This document shows positions 17,444 to 26,273 of a stretch of 64,000 bases of DNA, piece after piece; position 1 is the first letter of the stretch; the number at the start of each line of letters is the position of its first letter. The stretch covers positions 62,001-126,000 of the forward strand of contig JAFLBL010000010.1 of assembly GCA_017303855.1 (NCBI GenBank), written 5' to 3'. Below the pieces are notes generated by a model. It was given only the letters and a program-made list of their open reading frames with translations. It was not told the DNA's origin and did not search any database. The position numbers and the translations under genes are program-made. This DNA comes from Chitinophagales bacterium (GTDB lineage Bacteria > Bacteroidota > Bacteroidia > Chitinophagales > Chitinophagaceae).

Positions 17444-17917
17444 ATGGCAGAAGATTTATCCATCAGTAAAGGCAGTAAAGAAGAACAATACCAGTCATTG
17501 ATTCCCCAGATAACGGGACTACTGGAAGGAGAAACCGACCTGGTGGCCAACCTGGCCAATGTGGCAGCCGCATTAAAAGAACAGTTCGGCTGGTTATGGA
17601 TCGGTTTTTACCTGGTGAAGAATGAAGAACTGGTACTGGGACCCTTCCAGGGCCCCGTAGCCTGTACGCGTATCAAAAAAGGCCGGGGAGTTTGTGGCAG
17701 CAGCTGGGCACAGGCAACCACATTGATTGTACCTGATGTGGAATTGTTTCCCGGGCATATCGCCTGCAGCAGCAGTTCCCGGTCAGAAATTGTACTTCCC
17801 ATGTTTAAAGATGGAGAAGTAGTGGGTGTTTTGGATGCAGACAGTACAGACTTGAATACATTTGATCAGACTGACCAGCATTACCTCGGGGCAATAATAT
17901 CCCTGCTGAAATTATAA
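17444..17917 (+). CDS. msrC: Free methionine-(R)-sulfoxide reductase (GAF-domain fRMsr)
   Basis: Cytosolic GAF-fold enzyme that reduces free L-Met-R-sulfoxide with thioredoxin. The 157-aa protein has the three family cysteines in VACTRI, GVCGSS and IACSSS, the WIGFYL and LGPFQGPVACTRI signatures, and the closing VLDADSTDLNTFD. The start at 17444 directly follows a TATCTTTG promoter. A longer in-frame reading from 17237 is rejected because it would run back into the neighbouring gene region. Acylphosphatase follows after 3 bp, so the two are likely cotranscribed. Confidence 0.93.
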   Translation: MAEDLSISKGSKEEQYQSLIPQITGLLEGETDLVANLANVAAALKEQFGWLWIGFYLVKNEELVLGPFQGPVACTRIKKGRGVCGSSWAQATTLIVPDVELFPGHIACSSSSRSEIVLPMFKDGEVVGVLDADSTDLNTFDQTDQHYLGAIISLLKL

Positions 17918-17920
17918 AGT

Positions 17921-18190
17921 ATGATTACCCGATCCATCAGGGTTTACGGAAGAGTACAGGGTGTTTTCTACAGAAAGTTCACCCTGGAAAAGGCTGTATC
18001 GTATGGACTGAAGGGTACAGTAACGAATCTGCCTGATGGTTCTGTAGAAATTATTGCTACCGGCACACCGGAAGACCTGGATGCGCTGGCCATTGACTGC
18101 CGGACAGGCCCGCCAAGAGCAATCGTAAGCAACCTGGAAATAACCGGGCTGCCCCTGCAATCGTTTGATTCTTTCAAAATCCGCAGATAG
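17921..18190 (+). CDS. acyP: Acylphosphatase
   Basis: Small (89 aa) enzyme that hydrolyses acyl phosphates such as acetyl phosphate or 1,3-bisphosphoglycerate. The signature GRVQGVFYRKFT supplies the phosphate-binding loop and the catalytic Arg. GTVTNLPDGSVEI supplies the catalytic Asn. Length and beta-alpha-beta-beta-alpha-beta order are typical. It starts 3 bp after msrC. Confidence 0.94.
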   Translation: MITRSIRVYGRVQGVFYRKFTLEKAVSYGLKGTVTNLPDGSVEIIATGTPEDLDALAIDCRTGPPRAIVSNLEITGLPLQSFDSFKIRR

Positions 18191-18298
18191 TAGCTGAGTT
18201 CATTTAGAAAAGCTTTGAAAATCAAGAATCACTGTCTATTTTTATCCTGCTTCCTGAAAAGGAACTGAATCTTGTATTTAATCATTTAAAACCATCTT

Positions 18299-18922
18299 AT
18301 GTTTAAACTTACGAACCCGGGTAACACCCGAATGCTCCTCCCCGCCATCGCCCTTTTCCTGACACTAACTATCTTACTGATCAGTTGTTCTGATGACAAA
18401 AAAGAAGCAGATGGCCAGGGAGAGCCCTCGAAAAAAGAATTTTCCATGAGTCCTGTTACGTTGACAAGAGCCCAGTTGCAGGCCTGGGTAGACAGTGGCT
18501 GGACAAAACCTGATAATCCAGGCCGGATTAAAACACTGTTATTACAGTTTTATTCCGCCGATGCCGGAAGTATGAACGCAAACATGCAGCTGACTGCCTA
18601 TCCCGGCACTACTGCCACAGATGTAAAAATCAGCGGCAACACATTACTTGCCGCCGACAGCAGCAGCAAGCCTGTAAAATTCAGCGGGCGCGTGATACTG
18701 GCCAATAACCTGGCAGATCTTGATTCGCTGAAAGTTTTTAACGCAGACGGTACATTAAAAGAGTTTGACTTTGTCCGGTTTACACCTCAGACGTTCAGCC
18801 GGAATACAGCCTATGTCACATTTAATGCGGATGTGGTGAAGAAAGGCGGCGAATTAGAAACGGGAGTATCGGGACCGACAAGACCCTGTCCCCCTTTTTG
18901 CTGTCCTCCATTGTGTGACTAA
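18299..18922 (+). CDS. Hypothetical lipoprotein with Cys-rich tail
   Basis: Not assigned to a family. A lipoprotein signal is clear (LTLTILLISC, lipid Cys near residue 30, then SDDKKEAD). The body of about 160 residues looks beta-rich (VKFSGRVILANN, TAYVTFNADVV). It ends CPPFCCPPLCD, four Cys in a Pro-rich 11-residue tail. The start could be 18299 or the ATG at 18332. It precedes a 7TM/kinase/receiver set by 14 bp and may share its transcript. An inverted repeat TTCCTGAAAAGGAA lies 35 bp upstream. Confidence 0.65.
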   Translation: MFKLTNPGNTRMLLPAIALFLTLTILLISCSDDKKEADGQGEPSKKEFSMSPVTLTRAQLQAWVDSGWTKPDNPGRIKTLLLQFYSADAGSMNANMQLTAYPGTTATDVKISGNTLLAADSSSKPVKFSGRVILANNLADLDSLKVFNADGTLKEFDFVRFTPQTFSRNTAYVTFNADVVKKGGELETGVSGPTRPCPPFCCPPLCD

Positions 18923-18936
18923 AAAGAAAATCAAAA

Positions 18937-19623
18937 TTGAGACTCCTGAAAGAAATTTTAATATGGTCAGAGGTATGGCCGTTGGCTATAGCTTTGACCA
19001 TATTTATTATATTTAAACAGAAAAGAGAAAACCTCACCCTGATTTTCTGGCTACTGCTCACGACTCTTGTATTACATTTCACGGCGTGCTTTATTTCCAG
19101 GTTCACTTATCTTTTCCCAAAAGAATTAAAGAAAAATAATATTCTTTATAATATTCTGGCTATTTGCAAACCACTACTGGCTGGCGCTTACCTCATGCGC
19201 CTGGAACAACTAAAAAAGTACAGGTATTTGAAATTCCTCTATCTGTTCTTTATTGTTTTTACCATTATTAACTTTTCATTTTTCGAGAGTATCTTTTCGT
19301 TTAGTCCGCATATGGTAGTCGCTGAAAGTATACTATTGCTGATTTTTACGCTTACTTTTTTTCTTGATGCAATGATTGATGATGATATCCCGATGCCCGT
19401 AAATCATCCTGCTTATTTTTTCTGTGCTGCCATCAGCTTGTTCGAAAGCATTAATTTCTTCATTTATCTTTTTTTGTTTCCGGTATTTAATGAAAATCTG
19501 GAGTTTGCTATATTGATGATCAATATTTCGGCACTTGCATATATACTATATGGGTTGCTGATTGCAACAGGGCTATTTATTAACAGAAACGGGCTACGTT
19601 TCCCTATTAAAGGCTATTCATGA
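18937..19623 (+). CDS. Polytopic membrane protein (about 7 TM), putative sensor partner
   Basis: A 228-aa hydrophobic protein with about seven membrane spans (for example ILIWSEVWPLAIALTIFII, LTLIFWLLLTTLVLHFTACF, FAILMINISALAYILYGLLI) and no soluble domain. The start is TTG at 18937; no better ATG precedes the first helix. Its stop overlaps the start of the histidine kinase gene (ATGA), so synthesis is probably coupled. The kinase has only one short membrane segment, and I infer that this protein supplies the membrane sensing part. Confidence 0.7.
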   Translation: MRLLKEILIWSEVWPLAIALTIFIIFKQKRENLTLIFWLLLTTLVLHFTACFISRFTYLFPKELKKNNILYNILAICKPLLAGAYLMRLEQLKKYRYLKFLYLFFIVFTIINFSFFESIFSFSPHMVVAESILLLIFTLTFFLDAMIDDDIPMPVNHPAYFFCAAISLFESINFFIYLFLFPVFNENLEFAILMINISALAYILYGLLIATGLFINRNGLRFPIKGYS

Positions 19624-20423
19624 ACACTGACCTGACAACGCTGATTATATTAGGTATCTCAGTTATGCTGGGCCTTATGCTTAGTGTCTTGTTAGCGGTT
19701 TTCTTCAACTTCCGCAAGAAAAACCAGCACCGCCGGGCTATCCAGGAATTAAAGGAGCAGCAACAGGCCCTGCAGATTGAAGCGGCGGTACTGAGCGAGG
19801 AAACAGAAAGACACCGGATTGCCGAAACCCTGCATGATGAGGTCGGGGCCATTCTTTCCTCAGCCAAACTTCACCTGCTCGGTATTAAACAAGGATCGCT
19901 GGACGAAAAGGATAAAAAGCTGCATGAAAAAGGGGCCGGATTACTGAATGACGTGATCAAACGGGTACGCGGCATTTCCCACAACCTGCATAGTAATATT
20001 CTGAAAGAATTCGGTTTCAATGAAGGGGTCCGGCATTTTCTGAAACAGGTAACGGGAGGTACCTTGATAGAAGCCGATACAAACCTGGATGAATCTTTCA
20101 CCGGCGCCGGTCAGGAAAATGATATCAGCCTGTACCGGATCATACAGGAACTGGTCAATAATACCATCAAATATGCGGCGGCCACCCGCTTAGAAATCAG
20201 TTCCGTGCTTGCTGCAGGGCGCTATACACTTACCATCCGGCACAATGGAAACGGGTTGAGCCAGGCCGATTTTGACGCATTCAGTCTGCGCAAGGAAGGG
20301 CTTGGATTAAAAAATATCAGAAACCGGATTTTATTACTCAAAGGCGATATCCGGTTTGAAAAAACCGGGCAGGAATCATTGATTCAGATTATACTTTCCA
20401 ATCAGACAGCCCCAACACCTTAA
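19620..20423 (+). CDS. Sensor histidine kinase (HisKA_3 / NarX type), short form
   Basis: A 267-aa kinase with one N-terminal membrane helix (LIILGISVMLGLMLSVLLAVFF), a coiled linker, a DHp helix ERHRIAETLHDEVGAILS with His72 as phosphorylation site, and a HATPase domain (ELVNNTIKYAAA, GLGLKNIRNRI). There is no periplasmic sensor. It overlaps the upstream 7TM gene by 4 bp and is followed 4 bp later by a receiver-only protein, the likely phosphate acceptor. Confidence 0.9.
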   Translation: MNTDLTTLIILGISVMLGLMLSVLLAVFFNFRKKNQHRRAIQELKEQQQALQIEAAVLSEETERHRIAETLHDEVGAILSSAKLHLLGIKQGSLDEKDKKLHEKGAGLLNDVIKRVRGISHNLHSNILKEFGFNEGVRHFLKQVTGGTLIEADTNLDESFTGAGQENDISLYRIIQELVNNTIKYAAATRLEISSVLAAGRYTLTIRHNGNGLSQADFDAFSLRKEGLGLKNIRNRILLLKGDIRFEKTGQESLIQIILSNQTAPTP

Positions 20424-20427
20424 CCAC

Positions 20428-20796
20428 ATGAAAAAAACAACCATCGCCCTGGCCGACGACTACAGCATTTACCGGGAAGGCCTCCAGGTCACACTTTCTG
20501 CGGATGACACATTAGATGTGATTATTGAGGCGGATAACGGAAAAGAGTTGCTTGAAAAAATGGAAAACCGGTTACCCGATATCGTTATTATTGACTACAA
20601 GATGCCCGAAATGGACGGCATGGAAGCCACCCGGCTGATCAAGCAATGGTATCCCGCCGTAAAAGTGCTTGTCATCAGCATGTATCACGACCAGCAATTC
20701 ATCAACCACCTGATGGATAACGGGGCGGATGCGTATCTCCTGAAAGACGCGGAACCGGAAGAAATACTGGAAGCCGTAAATAAATTGCGCTCCTAA
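20428..20796 (+). CDS. Receiver-only response regulator (cognate of the upstream kinase)
   Basis: A 122-aa single REC domain: ALADDYS, phospho-Asp56 in IVIIDYKMPEMDG, VLVISMY, and LLKDAEP. It ends directly at the last REC helix (LEAVNKLRS), with no DNA-binding or enzyme domain. Placed 4 bp after the kinase gene. How output is produced is unknown; it may act by protein contact or as a phosphate sink. The stop overlaps the convergent threonine dehydrogenase gene by 4 bp. Confidence 0.9.
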   Translation: MKKTTIALADDYSIYREGLQVTLSADDTLDVIIEADNGKELLEKMENRLPDIVIIDYKMPEMDGMEATRLIKQWYPAVKVLVISMYHDQQFINHLMDNGADAYLLKDAEPEEILEAVNKLRS

Positions 20797-21752
20797 TGCC
20801 CATTCTTTTCCAGCCGCAGCTGATGGAGCATTTCACTGGTCATAGCGGGTAAATCATATTCTTCTTTCCAGCCCCAGTCCTCCCTGGCCACGCTGTCGTC
20901 AATACTCTGTGGCCAGCTGTCGGCAATGGCCTGCCTGTAATCGGGCTTATAGGTAATGGAAAAACCAGGCACCTGTTTGGCAATTTCGGCAGCAATTTCA
21001 CGGGGCGAGAAACTCATTCCCGACACATTATAGGAAGTGCGGATTTTTATTTTACTGGCCGGCGCTTCCATGAGTTCAATCGTGGCGCGGATCGCATCCG
21101 GCATATACATCATGGGCAGATAGGTATCCGCTTTCAGGAAACATTCGTATTTGTTTTCTTCGAGGGCTTCATGAAAAATCTCAACGGCATAATCCGTGGT
21201 ACCGCCACCGGGTGCCGATTTATAGGAAATCAATCCGGGATACCGGATACTCCGTACATCCACGCCAAAACGCTGGTGGAAATAATGACACCAGAACTCA
21301 CCGGCATATTTACTGATGCCGTATACCGTGGTTGGCTCAATGATTGTTTGCTGCGGACATTGCTGCCGCGGAGAAGTGGGCCCGAATACGGCAATGGAGG
21401 ACGGCCAGTACACTTTGTGTAATTTTTCCTCCCGGGCGATATCCAGTACATTCAGCAGTCCCTGCATATTCAGGTTCCACGCCAGTCCCGGATTCTTTTC
21501 ACCGGTGGCTGAGAGGATGGCCGCCAGCAGATAGATCTGCGTAATATTCTGCCGGATCACCTGTACATGCAGCATCTCTTTATTCATTACATCCAGGGAA
21601 ACATAGGGGCCGGTACCCTCCAGCAACGGATTCTGTTCCCGCAGATCAGAGGCAATCACATTGGCATTGCCGTAAATTTTCCGCAATGCCATCGTCAGTT
21701 CCACCCCTATTTGTCCGGAGGCACCAATGACCAGGATTTTCTCTTTTGCCAT
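20793..21752 (-). CDS. L-threonine 3-dehydrogenase, SDR type
   Basis: NAD-dependent epimerase-fold enzyme (319 aa) that oxidises L-threonine to 2-amino-3-ketobutyrate. Seen: NAD loop VIGASGQIGVEL, SDR Tyr/Lys in VYGISKYAGE near residue 148, and the TDH-specific stretch RSIRYPGLISYKSAPGGGTT followed by TDYAVEIF. The last stretch separates SDR-type TDH from sugar epimerases. The partner ketobutyrate CoA ligase (kbl) is not in the window. Divergent from kdsA. Confidence 0.88.
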   Translation of the reverse strand: MAKEKILVIGASGQIGVELTMALRKIYGNANVIASDLREQNPLLEGTGPYVSLDVMNKEMLHVQVIRQNITQIYLLAAILSATGEKNPGLAWNLNMQGLLNVLDIAREEKLHKVYWPSSIAVFGPTSPRQQCPQQTIIEPTTVYGISKYAGEFWCHYFHQRFGVDVRSIRYPGLISYKSAPGGGTTDYAVEIFHEALEENKYECFLKADTYLPMMYMPDAIRATIELMEAPASKIKIRTSYNVSGMSFSPREIAAEIAKQVPGFSITYKPDYRQAIADSWPQSIDDSVAREDWGWKEEYDLPAMTSEMLHQLRLEKNGH

Positions 21753-21828
21753 AACAATCGTTTATACGGCAAAGATGTAGCAAGGAATGCCAAATTCCAA
21801 CTGAAAAAGTAAATACGGGAACTTCCTC

Positions 21829-21836
21829 TATTTTTG
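21829..21836 (+). promoter_or_regulatory. -7 promoter box (TATTTTTG) of kdsA
   Basis: TAnnTTTG match 4 bp before the kdsA ATG. Confidence 0.65.
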
Positions 21837-21840
21837 CAGG

Positions 21841-22665
21841 ATGCAAACATTCATGAAAGAGCTGTTCAGCGGACAGCAATATGATGAAAAGAATTTTTTC
21901 CTGCTGGCCGGCCCCTGTGTGGTAGAAAGTGAAGAGCTCGTATTTGAAGTAGCGGAAAAAGTAGCAGGCATCTGCCGTAACCTCGGTATTCCCTACGTAT
22001 TCAAAGCGTCATACCGTAAAGCCAACCGGACCAGTGCCTCTTCCTTTACCGGTCTGGGTGATCAGCCGGCACTGGAGATATTAAAGAAAGTAAAAGACAG
22101 GTATCATTTGCCGGTAGTTTCGGATATTCATGCCCATGAAGAAGCGGCTGTCGCGGCCGCCTACGTGGATATTTTACAGATTCCCGCCTTCTTATGCAGG
22201 CAGACCGATCTGCTGGTAGCCGCCGCCGGAACCGGTAAAGTGGTCAATGTAAAAAAAGGGCAATTCCTGAGCGGCCCTTCTATGAAATTCGCCGCTGAAA
22301 AAATCCGGCAGGCCGGTAACGAAAAAGTAATGCTTACCGAACGGGGAACAACTTTTGGCTACCAGGATCTGGTGGTGGATTACCGCAACATTCCCTGGAT
22401 GCAGGAAATACAGGCCCCGGTGGTAATGGACGTAACCCACTCGCTGCAACAGCCCAATCAGACATCCGGTATTACCGGGGGCAATCCGCAACTGATCGGC
22501 ACTATAGCCAAAGCTGCAATTGCAGCTGGCGCCGACGGACTGTTTATTGAAACCCATCCCAATCCGGCTATTGCGAAAAGTGATGGAGCCAATATGCTCC
22601 GGCTGGACCTGCTCGAAAACTTACTTGAAAAACTGGTTAAAATCCGTAAATCGGTAATTGATTGA
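21841..22665 (+). CDS. kdsA: 3-deoxy-8-phosphooctulonate synthase
   Basis: Condenses arabinose-5-phosphate with phosphoenolpyruvate to KDO-8-phosphate for lipopolysaccharide inner core. Motifs: LLAGPCVVESEE near the N-terminus, FKASYRKANRTS (PEP/A5P-binding Lys and Arg), LPVVSDIHAHEEA, RGTTFGYQDLVVDYRN, and VMDVTHSLQQPN. The 274-aa length is normal. The start fits the promoter box immediately upstream. It shares a two-way terminator with lolA. Confidence 0.97.
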   Translation: MQTFMKELFSGQQYDEKNFFLLAGPCVVESEELVFEVAEKVAGICRNLGIPYVFKASYRKANRTSASSFTGLGDQPALEILKKVKDRYHLPVVSDIHAHEEAAVAAAYVDILQIPAFLCRQTDLLVAAAGTGKVVNVKKGQFLSGPSMKFAAEKIRQAGNEKVMLTERGTTFGYQDLVVDYRNIPWMQEIQAPVVMDVTHSLQQPNQTSGITGGNPQLIGTIAKAAIAAGADGLFIETHPNPAIAKSDGANMLRLDLLENLLEKLVKIRKSVID

Positions 22666-22687
22666 TCGTCCCTGCTACTTAATAAAC

Positions 22688-22716
22688 AAAGGCCGCTTCA
22701 ATCCGAAACGGCCTTT
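22688..22716. terminator. Bidirectional terminator between kdsA and lolA
   Basis: Perfect stem AAAGGCCG / CGGCCTTT around a 13-nt loop, between the convergent stops of kdsA and lolA. The stem itself gives A/T runs on both strands. Confidence 0.8.
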
Positions 22717-22734
22717 CTGTTAAGACTATCCTGT

Positions 22735-23400
22735 TTACCGGAGGTCTTCCACATTGACGCCCGGATATTTACTTTTATCAAACACGAACTGGTTGTCGGC
22801 GGCCGGTACATTGGTTTTCATGGAAGTAACCGTATAAGAATAACGGTTGCCGCCATTCTCCAGCACTTTGGTGCTGTAAATGGTTTGCGCCGCTTTATCA
22901 ATCTGCAGGTAAACGGTATGAAAGGCTTTCTTTTTGTCAACCGGTGTCATCTGAATTTCCTGCACCACTTTTGTACCGATTTTCTTTTCCCCGTTCAGGG
23001 TATAATAAAAATCCTTATCATAGAAATTGGAGAATAATTTCTGCGGTGTGATTGTTCCTGCCGCTGGATCCACATTACTGATCGTAACTTCATTGGCGGC
23101 TTTATCATAATTCCAGACAGTACTGCCATTGCAGATTATTTCCTGTCCGCTGAAAGTCAGTTTGTACTTGGTGCTTTTCATCAGGATAGTACCCGTCTTG
23201 GACGACAGCACTTTCCCGGCGGCATTCTCCACTTTATAGGCAAAACCCGCCTGTACAGTGCTGAAGGTTTTGAATTTGGCACTTACGGCATCCAGAATTT
23301 TTTTGGCTGCCGGGTCATTTTTGGTCGGATTGGTCTGGGCGGCAATTACACCGGTCAGCAGGGTACAGATTGCGGTAATAATGTATAACTTCTTCATCAT
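22735..23400 (-). CDS. lolA: Outer-membrane lipoprotein carrier protein LolA
   Basis: Periplasmic chaperone that carries lipoproteins from LolCDE to the outer membrane. A signal peptide (MKKLYIITAICTLLTGVIAAQ) is followed by the half-barrel fold: VQAGFAYKVENAAGKVLSSK, ICNGSTVWNYDKAANEVTI, and KKIGTKVVQEIQMTPVD. The length (221 aa) is in the normal range. The first two codons are both ATG. It is transcribed alone from a TATCTTTG box with a leader of about 37 nt. Confidence 0.88.
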   Translation of the reverse strand: MMKKLYIITAICTLLTGVIAAQTNPTKNDPAAKKILDAVSAKFKTFSTVQAGFAYKVENAAGKVLSSKTGTILMKSTKYKLTFSGQEIICNGSTVWNYDKAANEVTISNVDPAAGTITPQKLFSNFYDKDFYYTLNGEKKIGTKVVQEIQMTPVDKKKAFHTVYLQIDKAAQTIYSTKVLENGGNRYSYTVTSMKTNVPAADNQFVFDKSKYPGVNVEDLR

Positions 23401-23437
23401 TTGAGGTTTATAAGCTACCTGGGCAGGCAGGCGGGTG

Positions 23438-23445
23438 CAAAGATA
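23438..23445 (-). promoter_or_regulatory. -7 promoter box (TATCTTTG) of lolA
   Basis: Minus-strand TAnnTTTG match 37 bp before the lolA start. Confidence 0.65.
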
Positions 23446-23537
23446 ATTGAATTACAGGAATAGGATAGATTGCAGCCCGAACAGGTTGCATAAATGCCTG
23501 TTTATTAACAAGCTGCTAACGCCAAACTTATTCCGGA

Positions 23538-26150
23538 TCAACCCAGCGCATCCAGGTGCTGTTGCAGTTCCATCTCCGTTTTTATAAGTACATCTCTTGC
23601 TTTACTACCCTGACTGGGGCCGACGATACCGGCCGCTTCCAGCTGATCCATCAGGCGACCCGCCCGGTTATAGCCAAGTTTCATTCTGCGCTGCAATAAA
23701 GAAGTAGAGCCGATCTGGTTTTGTACAATCAGCCGGGCCGCATCTTCAAATAGTGAGTCCCGGTCATTCATATCAAAATCCCGTCCTTCCAGTTCTTTTT
23801 CATCCACATATTCGGGAAGCAGGAAGGCCTGGGTATAGCCTCTTTGTTCACTGATAAAATCCACTACATTGTCCACTTCAGGTGTATCCACAAACGCGCA
23901 TTGCAGCCGGGTCAGTTCCCCGTTATAGGAAATCAGCATATCCCCTTTCCCGATCAGCTGCTCCGCACCGCCGGTATCAAGTATTGTACGGGAGTCAATT
24001 TTAGAAGATACTTTAAACCCGATACGGGCCGGGAAGTTGGCTTTGATCGTTCCGGTGATAATATTTACGGAAGGACGTTGGGTGGCGATAATCAGGTGTA
24101 TGCCGACCGCACGGGCCAGCTGGGCCAGCCGGGCAATGGGCATTTCAATTTCCTTGCCGGCAGTCATAATCAGGTCGGCAAACTCATCTATCACCAGCAC
24201 GATAAAAGGCAGGTACTGATGCCCCTTCTGCGGATTCAGTTTACGTTTAATAAATTTTTCATTGTACTCTTTGATATTACGGGAACCGGCTTCCTTCAGC
24301 AGGTCATACCGGTTATCCATCTCAATACAAAGCGCATTCAGTGTATTCACCACTTTCTTGGTATCGGTAATAATGGCTTCATCCTCCCCCGGCAATTTGG
24401 CCAGAAAATGTTTCTCAATCCGCCGGTAGATACTCAGCTCCACTTTTTTCGGGTCGATCAGTACCAGCTTCAGTTGCGACGGATGCTTTTTATAAAGCAG
24501 CGAAACCAGGATCGCGTTTACCCCGACAGACTTACCCTGACCGGTAGCCCCGGCCATCAGCAAGTGCGGCATGGTGGTCAGGTCAACGATAAAATTTTCG
24601 TTATCGATTTTCTTCCCAACCGCAATGGGCAGGTTGAAATTGTTGTTCTGGAATTTTTCTGAAGCCAGTAAACTGCGCATACTCACCATCGTTTTCCGGA
24701 TATTGGGCACTTCAATACCAATTGTGCCTTTTCCGGGAATCGGAGCAATGATACGGATGCCGAGTGCCGCCAGGCTCAGGGCTATATCATCTTCCAGGTT
24801 TTTAATTCGGGATATACGCACCCCGGGCGCCGGTACTATTTCGTACAGGGTAACGGTGGGGCCTATCGTAGCACTGATTTTCTGTATCTCGATGGAATAG
24901 TTGCGCAGGGTAGCGATAATCTGGTTCTTATGACTCTCCAGTTCCCCGGTATCCTGGATGATCTTTTCACTGCCATAGGTTTCAAGCAGGGTCAGTGCCG
25001 GGTATTTATAATCCCTGAGATCGAGCGTGGGTTCATAAGGAGGAAGATTTTCCACTGCAGACAAGGCTTCTTCTTCTGCAGCCGGCATCTCAGGTACGGC
25101 TTTTATTTCCAGTTCCAGCTCACCGTCTGTTTTTTTAACAACAGGCTTTTGTGGTACGGGCGGTATATAATCTGACTCCGCTTCTTCCTCTTCTGTTACC
25201 GCCGGGTTTATGGACAGATCATGTGTATGTAATAACTCATTCACCACTTCTTTTTCAGGTTCCGGTTGCTGTGCCGTCTCTTGCACTGCAATCGTTTCCG
25301 CCGGCATTTCCTTTTCCACTACTTTAAAGTCATGCAAAGGAGTTTCTTCCGGGAAGTTGATAACCATTCCGGCATCTCCTTTCAGGGAATTGGATTTAGC
25401 GGCTTCTTTCCCCGCATACATATCATTCACTGAAGGTCCGCTGATGACTGCCGCAGCATTTTCCTCCTTTTCGTCTGTTAATTCCGTCGATAGTCCGGCT
25501 ACGGGCTGTTTCTTTTCCGGCAGATTGATAACAGGGTTAAACTGCCAGATAAAATAACCGGTAGCCAGCAGCAACAAGATGGCCGCTGTGCCCAATGTGC
25601 CCACTGCCGTATACAATTTATGATTTATCATATCCCCTACACCGCCGCCGTAGGAGAATTCGGTATTCTGAAAAATAAATGACAGGGAAACGGAAAGCAC
25701 AAGCAAGCCCACCGTAACATATTTCAGGTTGCGCCAGATAGAAAAAACCTTACGGCGGAAAAGAAGATTAACCCCAACCACGAAGAAAAAGGTGCAGATC
25801 AGAAAAGACGCAAGTCCAAACGCTTTAAATATAAAAAAGTGGGAGACCACCGCGCCTAACCGTCCAAGCAGATTGGCTACGGGCTCATTGTCCAGTAAGG
25901 CCCCCATACCCTGCCGCGCAATCGCCTGGTCTTCCTTCCAGGTAAACAGGTATGATGCAAAAGAGATAAACAGAAAAACAGATATAAGCAGAAATACGGA
26001 ACCTGTAATTTTCCAGGTCCGTTCATCCCGGGCAAGGGCTTTCCAATCCACCTCTTCCTCCTTTTCCTTTTTAAAATCTTTCAGATCCGAAGGGGCCGGC
26101 TTAGGTTCTTCTTCTGCCTGTTTGGTTTTCTTTCTCAGCTTATTGGCCAT
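23538..26150 (-). CDS. ftsK: DNA translocase FtsK
   Basis: Septal DNA pump that clears the chromosome during division and activates XerCD at dif. Four N-terminal membrane helices (about residues 45-210) are followed by an acidic/proline linker (about 220-400). The motor has Walker A GATGQGKSVG near 532, Walker B VLVIDEFADL, and LIIATQRPSVNIITG. The C-terminal gamma winged helix (SLLQRRMKLGYNRAGRLMDQLE) reads KOPS-like sites. The 870-aa length is normal. The promoter box ends 5 bp before the ATG. Confidence 0.97.
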   Translation of the reverse strand: MANKLRKKTKQAEEEPKPAPSDLKDFKKEKEEEVDWKALARDERTWKITGSVFLLISVFLFISFASYLFTWKEDQAIARQGMGALLDNEPVANLLGRLGAVVSHFFIFKAFGLASFLICTFFFVVGVNLLFRRKVFSIWRNLKYVTVGLLVLSVSLSFIFQNTEFSYGGGVGDMINHKLYTAVGTLGTAAILLLLATGYFIWQFNPVINLPEKKQPVAGLSTELTDEKEENAAAVISGPSVNDMYAGKEAAKSNSLKGDAGMVINFPEETPLHDFKVVEKEMPAETIAVQETAQQPEPEKEVVNELLHTHDLSINPAVTEEEEAESDYIPPVPQKPVVKKTDGELELEIKAVPEMPAAEEEALSAVENLPPYEPTLDLRDYKYPALTLLETYGSEKIIQDTGELESHKNQIIATLRNYSIEIQKISATIGPTVTLYEIVPAPGVRISRIKNLEDDIALSLAALGIRIIAPIPGKGTIGIEVPNIRKTMVSMRSLLASEKFQNNNFNLPIAVGKKIDNENFIVDLTTMPHLLMAGATGQGKSVGVNAILVSLLYKKHPSQLKLVLIDPKKVELSIYRRIEKHFLAKLPGEDEAIITDTKKVVNTLNALCIEMDNRYDLLKEAGSRNIKEYNEKFIKRKLNPQKGHQYLPFIVLVIDEFADLIMTAGKEIEMPIARLAQLARAVGIHLIIATQRPSVNIITGTIKANFPARIGFKVSSKIDSRTILDTGGAEQLIGKGDMLISYNGELTRLQCAFVDTPEVDNVVDFISEQRGYTQAFLLPEYVDEKELEGRDFDMNDRDSLFEDAARLIVQNQIGSTSLLQRRMKLGYNRAGRLMDQLEAAGIVGPSQGSKARDVLIKTEMELQQHLDALG

Positions 26151-26155
26151 AGCTG

Positions 26156-26163
26156 CAAAGATA
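26156..26163 (-). promoter_or_regulatory. -7 promoter box (TATCTTTG) of ftsK
   Basis: Minus-strand TAnnTTTG match, 5 bp before the ftsK ATG. Confidence 0.65.
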
Positions 26164-26250
26164 ATTAGTTTGGCCTTTCCCGGGGGAGCTAAAGCCGGTC
26201 CCCGTACCGGAGGAAATCCGTTAAAATTGGTTAAAACAGGCCGGATAGCT

Positions 26251-26258
26251 TACATTTG
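26251..26258 (+). promoter_or_regulatory. Promoter (-33 TTG, -7 TACATTTG) of the 7TM histidine kinase
   Basis: TAnnTTTG at 26251-26258 with TTG at 26227-26229, 21 bp apart. The ATG at 26274 follows after 15 bp, which supports that start. Confidence 0.7.
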
Positions 26259-26273
26259 ACAGTACCTGCCAAC

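Noticed and set aside
18251..18264. TTCCTGAAAAGGAA as a sixth copy of the regulon operator
   Set aside because: The half-sites are separated by 4 rather than 8 bases, and no -7-like box lies 22-23 bp downstream.
23844..24662. 272-codon plus-strand open frame inside ftsK
   Set aside because: Antisense to the FtsK motor domain; no independent coding signs.
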